From the NCBI GenBank assembly GCA_024639005.1, contig JAHEJD010000018.1, positions 1-40,597 on the forward strand: 40,597 bases of DNA. Reading direction: 5' to 3'. The stretch's first letter is position 1; every line of letters begins with the position of its first letter. This document shows, piece by piece, positions 34,837-40,597 of this stretch. Source of the DNA: Chromatiaceae bacterium (GTDB lineage: Bacteria; Pseudomonadota; Gammaproteobacteria; Chromatiales; Chromatiaceae). Under the pieces are notes generated by a model. It did not search any database and was not told the origin of the DNA. It was given only the letters and a program-made list of their open reading frames with translations. A program made the position numbers and the translations under genes.

Positions 34837-35279
34837 TTGCTGGATATGAGCTCGATTTCTGGCACTGGTGGATCCTCGGGTTGGCCCTGATCATCGCCGA
34901 GACCTTGCTGCCAGGAACCTATTTCCTGTGGATGGGGGTCTCGGCCGTCGCGCTCGGCGTTCTGGCCTGGCTCTTTCCCGTGATGGGCTGGGAGATCCAG
35001 CTGATGCTGTTTGCGCTGTTGTCCCTGGCGAGCATCGTCGGCTGGCGGATGTGGCAGCGCAGGCACCCGGACGAGAGCGATCAGCCAATGCTGAACCGTC
35101 GCGCTGAGCAGTACATCGGGCGGGTGTTCGTGCTCGAGGCGGCGATCGAGAACGGTTTCGGCAAGGTGCGAGTCGCTGACAGCCTATGGCGGGTCAAGGG
35201 CGCGGATGCGCCCGTCGGGAGCCGGGTGCGCGTGACCTCGGCGGACGGTATTATTCTAGTGGTTGAGTCGGCGGATTGA
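34833..35279 (+). CDS. NfeD-family membrane protein
   Basis: The product has 148 residues. Two or three membrane segments fill the first 75 residues ('[22 protein letters not shown]', '[18 protein letters not shown]'). A C-terminal OB-fold-like region follows ('[30 protein letters not shown]', '[16 protein letters not shown]'). NfeD proteins are encoded with SPFH proteins and stabilise or localise them. The ATG overlaps the SPFH stop (ATGA), supporting the pairing. A weak hairpin (GCGCT-CCGCTG-AGCGC, 35288-35303) follows. Confidence 0.9.
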   Translation: MIAGYELDFWHWWILGLALIIAETLLPGTYFLWMGVSAVALGVLAWLFPVMGWEIQLMLFALLSLASIVGWRMWQRRHPDESDQPMLNRRAEQYIGRVFVLEAAIENGFGKVRVADSLWRVKGADAPVGSRVRVTSADGIILVVESAD

Positions 35280-35384
35280 TGAGTAACGCGCTCCGCTGAG
35301 CGCATCAAAGAAAGACTATCAGCAGGCAAGTAAACGGCAGCAAGGACCGCAGATAACCCTAGCCTGCATCCCCCCGCTCTCTAC

Positions 35385-36260
35385 TCAGGGCATTTCCCCA
35401 TCATGCTTGGTCAGGATGCAGTACATCGCATCCACCATCTCCATGGTCGAGGCATCCAGCGCGGCGGCGCCCACCTCCGGGGGCAGTTCGGCCAAGCGCC
35501 AGATCGGCGCGCGGATCTGCTGGACCACGTCCTCGATCAGCAGGTCGGAGTCGATGCCGCCGCTGAACTGGACGGCGATGTGCAAGACGGCGATCTCGCG
35601 GGCCAGCCCGCCGGCGACTTCTTCCGGGCGCGTCAGGTGCTTGAACGAGTCGACAAACGAGTTAGGGAGCTGCCAGACGCGGGAGAGTTCCGCCGCAAAC
35701 TGCATGGCATCGATGCCGATCAGCTGCTGCTCTTGATACAGACGCGCGTCCAGGCCTTCGTCAGAGTATGCCAACGCCTGGCGGCACTCCTTCGGGTAGC
35801 GGCTGAACAATACCAGGTGGCCGATGTCGTGCAGCAGCCCGCGCACGAACATGCTCTCGGGGCTGCGCATGCCGGCGCCCTCGGCGATCGCCTGCGCGAG
35901 AAACCCGCAGTGCACGCTGCGATACCAGAAGGTATCGATATCCATCAGCTCGTTGGACAAGCCGGCGAATGCCTCGGAGACGCTGGCGGCCAGCGCCAGA
36001 TCATGGATCTTCTGCATCCCGAGGATGTTGGCGGCGCGCGTAATGGTGTCGACCTGTGCGCGAAAGCCGTAGAACGCGCTGTTCGCCATGCGCAGTACCC
36101 GTGCGGCCAGCGCCGGATCCAGTGACAGTATCTGTGCGGCATCGGCCATCGATGCGTTCTCGGAATCCATCACCTCCCGCAGTCGCAGATAGACATCGGG
36201 CAACGAGAGCGACTCCAGCGAGTCGTACAGAAGTTCATCCAGTTGAAGTGCTGCTGACAT
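35385..36260 (-). CDS. HDOD-domain signalling protein
   Basis: The product has 291 residues and is a single HDOD domain: 'LPDVYLRLREVMDSENASMADAAQIL', 'LDPALAARVLRMANSAFYGFRAQV', 'FLAQAIAEGAG', 'FVRGLLHDIGHLVLF'. An HD-like 'LLHDIGH' is retained. HDOD proteins are found with c-di-GMP and chemotaxis signalling; whether this one hydrolyses anything is not known. ATG 36260 was chosen over 36284. Confidence 0.87.
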   Translation of the reverse strand: MSAALQLDELLYDSLESLSLPDVYLRLREVMDSENASMADAAQILSLDPALAARVLRMANSAFYGFRAQVDTITRAANILGMQKIHDLALAASVSEAFAGLSNELMDIDTFWYRSVHCGFLAQAIAEGAGMRSPESMFVRGLLHDIGHLVLFSRYPKECRQALAYSDEGLDARLYQEQQLIGIDAMQFAAELSRVWQLPNSFVDSFKHLTRPEEVAGGLAREIAVLHIAVQFSGGIDSDLLIEDVVQQIRAPIWRLAELPPEVGAAALDASTMEMVDAMYCILTKHDGEMP

Positions 36261-36419
36261 GTCGCGGGCCTGCCGGGCTGGCATAGGAAAATTCTCTGTC
36301 CCTTCCTATCGGCCGCCCAAAGCCGCCCTTGAGCATCAACTACCGGCAGGAAACGCCTGGGATCGGAGGCTTGAGGTCGTCGATCGGGTCTTGCCTGCCC
36401 CAGCGGTATTTGGACATGC

Positions 36420-39400
36420 TCAGAGCAGCACGCGCTCGATGCCGCCGGCCTTGGCCTTGGCAAGGAAGGCCTCCTGCCAGCGCTCACCCAGCAGGTGCCT
36501 GGCGAGCTCGACCACGATGTAGTCTGTCTGCAGGCCGGTTTCATCGCTGTAGCGGGCGAGACCCTGTTGGCAGGCGGGACAGCTGGTCAGCATCTTGACC
36601 TGCCCGATGGTCTTGTCATTACCGGTGAGCGCCCGAATGCCGTTGTGCAGCTCTTCCGCCTTGCGGAAGCGCAGCTGGTTGGCGATGTCCGGGCGGGCGG
36701 TGCCGAGCGTGCCGGCCTCGCCACAGCAGCGGTCGGACCCGGTCACCGCTTGGCCGAGCAGGCTGCCGGCGACCTTGAGCGGGTCGTGCTGCTTCATGGG
36801 CGAGTGACAGGGGTCGTGATACAGGTACTGCACGCCCTGCACTGCGTCGATCTTCATGCCCTTCTCCATCAGATACTCGTGGATGTCGAGTAGCCGGCAG
36901 CCGGGAAATATCTTCTCGAACTCGTACTTGAGCAGCTGATCCATGCAGGTACCGCAGGATACGACCACCGTTCTGATGTCCATGTAGTTCAGCGTATTGG
37001 CGACGCGGTGGAACAGCACCCGGTTTTCGGTAGTGATGCGCTGTCCCTTGTCGTGCAGCCCGGCCGAGGTCTGCGGATAGCCGCAGCACAGGTAGCCGGG
37101 GGGCAGCACGGTCTGCGCGCCGGTCTCGTAGAGCATCGCCAGCGTCGCCAGGCCGATGTCGGAGAACAGGCGTTCCGAGCCGCAGCCAGGGAAGTAGAAC
37201 ACCGCCTCGCTGTCGTCATCGAGCCGGGCCGCGTCGCGGATGATCGGGATCATGGTGCGATCCTCGAGGCCGAGTTCGCTGCGATAGGAGCGCTTCGGCA
37301 GTTCGACGCGGATCGGTCGGCGGACCAGCTCAAGCGCGATCTCGCGGATCTTCGGCTTGCCCGTGGTGGCCTGAGGAATACTCTCCGGTCGCCCGAGTAG
37401 CCGGGTCTTGCTTGCCAGATCATGCGCCAGGGTCAGGCCCTTGAAGCCCCAGTCCAGCATCCCCTTGCGCAGGACCTTGATGGTTCGAGGATCGGTCGCA
37501 TTCAAAAACTGCATCGCCGCCCAGGTGCCGGGGTTGAAGCGTTTCTTTCCACGCTCGGTGAGGATCTTGCGCATGCGGATGGTGACTTCGCCGAAATCGA
37601 TATCCACCGGGCACGGGCTTTCGCATTTGTGACAGACGGTGCAGTGATCGGCGATGTCGTTCATCTCGTCGAAGTGCTCGAGCGATAGTCCGCGTCGGGT
37701 CTGTTCTTCGTACAGAAAGGCCTCGATTACCAGTCCGGTGCCGAGGATCTTATTGCGGGGCGAATACAGGAGATTGGCGCGCGGCACATGCGTCATGCAC
37801 TCGGGTTTGCATTTGCCGCAGCGCAGGCAGTGTTTGACATCGTCGTTGAGCGCACCCAGCTCGCTCTCTTCGAGGATGATGGCCTCCTGTTGGACCAGGC
37901 GCAGTGACGGCGTGTAGGCGCCGGTCAGCCCGGACCCGGGCATCAGCTTGCCGCGATTGAAATACTGCTGCGGATCGACCTGCTGCTTGTAATCGACGAA
38001 CCGCGCGAGTTTGTCCTCATCCAGGTAGCGAACTTTGGTCAGGCCGATGCCGTGCTCGCCCGAGATGACGCCGCCGAGCGATTGCGCCAGCTGCATAATG
38101 CGCGCGACCATGCGATCGGCCTCGTGCAACATCTGGTAGTTGTGCGAGTGCACCGGGATATTGGTGTGCACATTGCCGTCACCGGCATGCATATGCAGGG
38201 CGACGAACAGGCGATTGTTGCGGATCTCGGCGTGCGTCGCCTGCAGCGTGTCGCGCAGGGATTCCAGGGGTGAGCCCTGGAAGATCTCGCGCAGCGCTTG
38301 TTTGACCTCGTTGCGGTAAGACACCACGACGTCGCGCCGCAGCAGCAGATCGAGCAGCGTGTCGCCATCGCGCAGGCGGCAGGCCTCCTCGGTGAACAAC
38401 AAGTCGGTCTGAGGATCTGTGATCAAGTCGGCGGCCGGTGCATCCATCCGGTCCAACAATGTCCGCCAGCGCCGTCGTACCTGGCTGAGCAGGTCGCGCG
38501 CCAGCAGGAACTTGTTGCGGTCGATGTCGCTCGATTCCTCGTCCTTGCCGGGCGGCGGCGTGCGTTCCTGCAGCAGACGAGCGAATGCCTCGACGACCTG
38601 CAGTTTGTTGGCGATCGACTGTTCGATGTTGATGCGTTCGATCCCGCGGCTGTAGTCGGCCAGTCTGTCCAGTGGGATGACGACGTCCTCGTTGATCTTG
38701 AACGCGTTGGTATGCGCCGAGATCGCCGCGGTGCGTGCGCGATCGAGCCAGAAGCGCTGGCGCGCTTCGGCACTGATCGCGATGAAACCCTCGGCCTCGC
38801 GGGCGTTGGCCAGTCGGACCACCGTGGAGGCCGCAGCGGCGACCGCCTGTTCGTCATCGCCCACCAGATCCGCAATCAGCACCATCTTCGGGCGATCGCG
38901 GCGTGCGGCCTTGGTCGCGTAATTGACGGCCTTCACATAGCGCTCGTCGAGGTGCTCGAGGCCGGCTATCTGCACCTCGGGCAGGCCTTTCACATGGTCG
39001 ACGATCTCGACGATGGCCGGCACTGCGGTGCCGAGGTCGGTGCCAAAGAACTCCAGGCAGACGGTGCGCACGTGGGTCGGCATGCGATGCAGCACGAAAC
39101 GCGCCGAGGTGATGAGGCCGTCGCAGCCCTCCTTTTGGACCCCGGGCAGACCGGACAGGAACTTGTCGGTGACGTCCTTGCCAAGGCCGGTCTTGCGGAA
39201 CGACTGACCGGGCATCTCGAGCAGCTCCGGCTCGCCCTTTGGCGTGCGGCCGTCGGCCGCATAGCGCGTGATCCGAAAGCGCACCGTCTGCTGCTCGTGG
39301 ATCTTGCCCAGATTGTGACCGAGGCGCTCGACCTCGAGCCAGTCGGCCTGCGGGGTCACCATGCGCCAACTCACCAGGTTGTCGAGCGTGGTGCCCCACA

Positions 39401-40256
39401 GCACCGCTTTCTTGCCGCCGGCGTTCATCGCGATGTTGCCGCCGATGGTCGAGGCGTCTTGCGAGGTGGGGTCGACCGCGAACGCCAGGCCGTGGGCGCC
39501 GGCCAGCTCCGACACCCGCTTGGTCACCACGCCGGCGCCCGTGCGCACCGTGGCAACGGTGCCGTCGACACCGGGCAGCTCTCTAGGCTCCACCGCCGAC
39601 AGCGCCTCGAGCTTCTCGGTGTTGATCACGGCGCAGTGCGCGTCCAGCGGCACCGCCGAGCCGGTGTAGCCGGTACCGCCGCCACGCGGGATCAGGGTAA
39701 GGCGGCAGTTGATGCAGGCCTTGACGATCGCGGCCACCTCGTCCTCGCGATCCGGTGAGATCACCACGAACGGCATCTCGACCCGCCAGTCGGTGGCATC
39801 GGTCGCATGCGAGACGCGCGCCAGACCGCTGAAGTCGATGTTGTCCCTGCGTGTGATCGTGCTCAATACGCGCCGTACCCGGTCGCGCAATGCGCGGCGT
39901 TCACCGAAGCAGTTGGAGAAGCGATCGACCGCGGTGCGCGCGGCCTCGAGCAGGCGCGCGGCGTCGGCGTTGTCGTTGAGTCGCTGTTCGAACTGTTCCA
40001 GGCGATGGTTGAGCGCCTGGAGCAGGGCATCACGGCGGTCGACATCGTTTATGAGATCGTCCTGCAGGTAGGGGTTGCGCTCGACCACCCACATGTCGCC
40101 CAGGATCTCGAACAGCATGCGGGCCGATCGGCCGGTGCGCCGCGTGCCGCGCAGGTCCTCGATCAGACGCCAGTTGTCCTCGCCGAGATAGCGAATGACG
40201 ATCTCGCGGTCGGAGAACGAGGTGTAGTTGTACGGGATCTCGCGGATGCGTTCCAT
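36420..40256 (-). CDS. Large FAD-linked oxidoreductase with DUF3683, 4Fe-4S and CCG domains
   Basis: The product has 1,278 residues and a fused layout. A DUF3683 N-terminal region ('[21 protein letters not shown]') is followed by an FAD-binding domain (about 165-350, '[17 protein letters not shown]') and an FAD-linked oxidase C-terminal domain ending '[13 protein letters not shown]'. Two 4Fe-4S motifs follow (about 810-880, '[11 protein letters not shown]', '[11 protein letters not shown]'), then CCG cysteine-rich domains ('[11 protein letters not shown]', '[10 protein letters not shown]', 'CGTCMDQL', 'DPCHSPMKQ', 'CCGEAGTLG'). This resembles glycolate or D-lactate dehydrogenase subunits GlcD and GlcF joined in one chain. 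It should oxidise a 2-hydroxy acid and pass electrons to the respiratory chain; the substrate is not determined. Confidence 0.9.
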   Translation of the reverse strand: MERIREIPYNYTSFSDREIVIRYLGEDNWRLIEDLRGTRRTGRSARMLFEILGDMWVVERNPYLQDDLINDVDRRDALLQALNHRLEQFEQRLNDNADAARLLEAARTAVDRFSNCFGERRALRDRVRRVLSTITRRDNIDFSGLARVSHATDATDWRVEMPFVVISPDREDEVAAIVKACINCRLTLIPRGGGTGYTGSAVPLDAHCAVINTEKLEALSAVEPRELPGVDGTVATVRTGAGVVTKRVSELAGAHGLAFAVDPTSQDASTIGGNIAMNAGGKKAVLWGTTLDNLVSWRMVTPQADWLEVERLGHNLGKIHEQQTVRFRITRYAADGRTPKGEPELLEMPGQSFRKTGLGKDVTDKFLSGLPGVQKEGCDGLITSARFVLHRMPTHVRTVCLEFFGTDLGTAVPAIVEIVDHVKGLPEVQIAGLEHLDERYVKAVNYATKAARRDRPKMVLIADLVGDDEQAVAAAASTVVRLANAREAEGFIAISAEARQRFWLDRARTAAISAHTNAFKINEDVVIPLDRLADYSRGIERINIEQSIANKLQVVEAFARLLQERTPPPGKDEESSDIDRNKFLLARDLLSQVRRRWRTLLDRMDAPAADLITDPQTDLLFTEEACRLRDGDTLLDLLLRRDVVVSYRNEVKQALREIFQGSPLESLRDTLQATHAEIRNNRLFVALHMHAGDGNVHTNIPVHSHNYQMLHEADRMVARIMQLAQSLGGVISGEHGIGLTKVRYLDEDKLARFVDYKQQVDPQQYFNRGKLMPGSGLTGAYTPSLRLVQQEAIILEESELGALNDDVKHCLRCGKCKPECMTHVPRANLLYSPRNKILGTGLVIEAFLYEEQTRRGLSLEHFDEMNDIADHCTVCHKCESPCPVDIDFGEVTIRMRKILTERGKKRFNPGTWAAMQFLNATDPRTIKVLRKGMLDWGFKGLTLAHDLASKTRLLGRPESIPQATTGKPKIREIALELVRRPIRVELPKRSYRSELGLEDRTMIPIIRDAARLDDDSEAVFYFPGCGSERLFSDIGLATLAMLYETGAQTVLPPGYLCCGYPQTSAGLHDKGQRITTENRVLFHRVANTLNYMDIRTVVVSCGTCMDQLLKYEFEKIFPGCRLLDIHEYLMEKGMKIDAVQGVQYLYHDPCHSPMKQHDPLKVAGSLLGQAVTGSDRCCGEAGTLGTARPDIANQLRFRKAEELHNGIRALTGNDKTIGQVKMLTSCPACQQGLARYSDETGLQTDYIVVELARHLLGERWQEAFLAKAKAGGIERVLL

Positions 40257-40501
40257 CGGACTACGGTTGCCAAAATCAACGCAGCCCGAAGAGATCGGGC
40301 CGATGTCGAAAGTCTATCCGAATTGCCGTGACGCGGCGCGCCTGCCTGGCTTTTCCAGGCTGAAACTGTTCAAGACTGAGCATTGCCGGGTGAAAGTGGC
40401 CGCGCCGCATCTTTAACCCCTCATCTCGGCTCTCTCCCCGGAGCCCCCAATTTGGCGTTTGATTCGGCAGAGAGCGGCCCGAACCCTGGAGACGAGTGAC
40501 G

Positions 40502-40597
40502 ATGAATCCCCTTTGGTCTATCCGGATACCTTTCGTCGCAGGCTTCATCGGCCACAGCCTGGGCGAGTTGCTATATCTGCCGATGCACCGCGTGCTA
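40502..40597 (+). CDS. Possible start of a gene, cut by the window edge
   Basis: An ATG at 40502 opens a frame that runs to the end of the window, giving 32 residues that start MNPLWSIRIPFVAGFIGHSL. GGAGACGAG lies 7 to 15 bases upstream. There is no family match in so short a piece. The 245 bases between here and the FAD gene hold a small hairpin (GCCTGG-CTTTT-CCAGGC, 40344-40360) and the divergent promoters. Confidence 0.35.
   Translation, partial: MNPLWSIRIPFVAGFIGHSLGELLYLPMHRVL

Noticed and set aside
38298-39758. Plus-strand open frame of 486 codons opposite the FAD oxidoreductase
   Set aside because: The minus strand has continuous family motifs through this region. The plus translation has no domain and typical shadow composition.

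Overview
The window reads as a GC-rich (roughly 60 percent by eye) chromosomal segment of a gammaproteobacterium, most likely a sulfur-oxidising chemolithoautotroph of the Chromatiales type. The evidence is a SoxB thiosulfohydrolase, a secreted DsrE-family protein, a SoxW-like thioredoxin, an SbtA/SbtB bicarbonate uptake pair, and the gammaproteobacterial rhlB / trxA-rho arrangement. No taxonomic marker such as rRNA is present, so the assignment is an inference from gene content.

Bases 1 to about 3,670 are an accessory patch built from fragments. It holds the 3' end of an IS91-type transposase butted against the start of a Mut7-C RNase gene, an intact GNAT acetyltransferase, a zinc-ribbon protein broken at its C-terminus where it meets a tyrosine-recombinase fragment, and an intact AAA/DUF4143 ATPase. 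The patch ends at the 3' end of a tRNA-Leu gene with no 5' half, as expected for an old tRNA-targeted island. Bases 3,827-12,300 hold small envelope or periplasmic proteins (DUF1499, DUF1223, DUF192), sbtA-sbtB, the DsrE-family protein, polyphosphate kinase 2 coupled to an orphan C-terminal domain of type III glutamine synthetase, a BamE-like protein, and soxB.

Bases 12,474-24,500 hold a HupE/UreJ-like membrane protein, an ATP-grasp ligase next to an isoaspartyl peptidase and mtgA, a short secreted orphan, two c-di-GMP enzymes (DUF484-GGDEF and GGDEF-EAL), a tandem-thioredoxin protein, cysQ and yrfG. Bases 24,483-31,684 hold rhlB-ykgJ, trxA-rho and a plus-strand set murU, GCS2 carboxylate-amine ligase, aspartoacylase-like deacylase and DEDD exonuclease. 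Bases 31,681-40,256 hold a YdcF protein and lipA, a palindromic MITE-like element, an SPFH/NfeD pair, an HDOD protein and a 1,278-residue FAD/Fe-S/CCG oxidoreductase. A partial gene may start at the right edge.

Four things look least explained: the GSIII-C-domain/PPK2 coupling, the ATP-grasp plus Ntn-hydrolase pair, the GCS2 plus deacylase pair, and the 186-bp palindromic element with 28-bp terminal inverted repeats upstream of the SPFH gene. The two ligase/hydrolase pairs may make and remove amide-linked small molecules; this is a hypothesis. No CRISPR array, rRNA or complete tRNA was seen.
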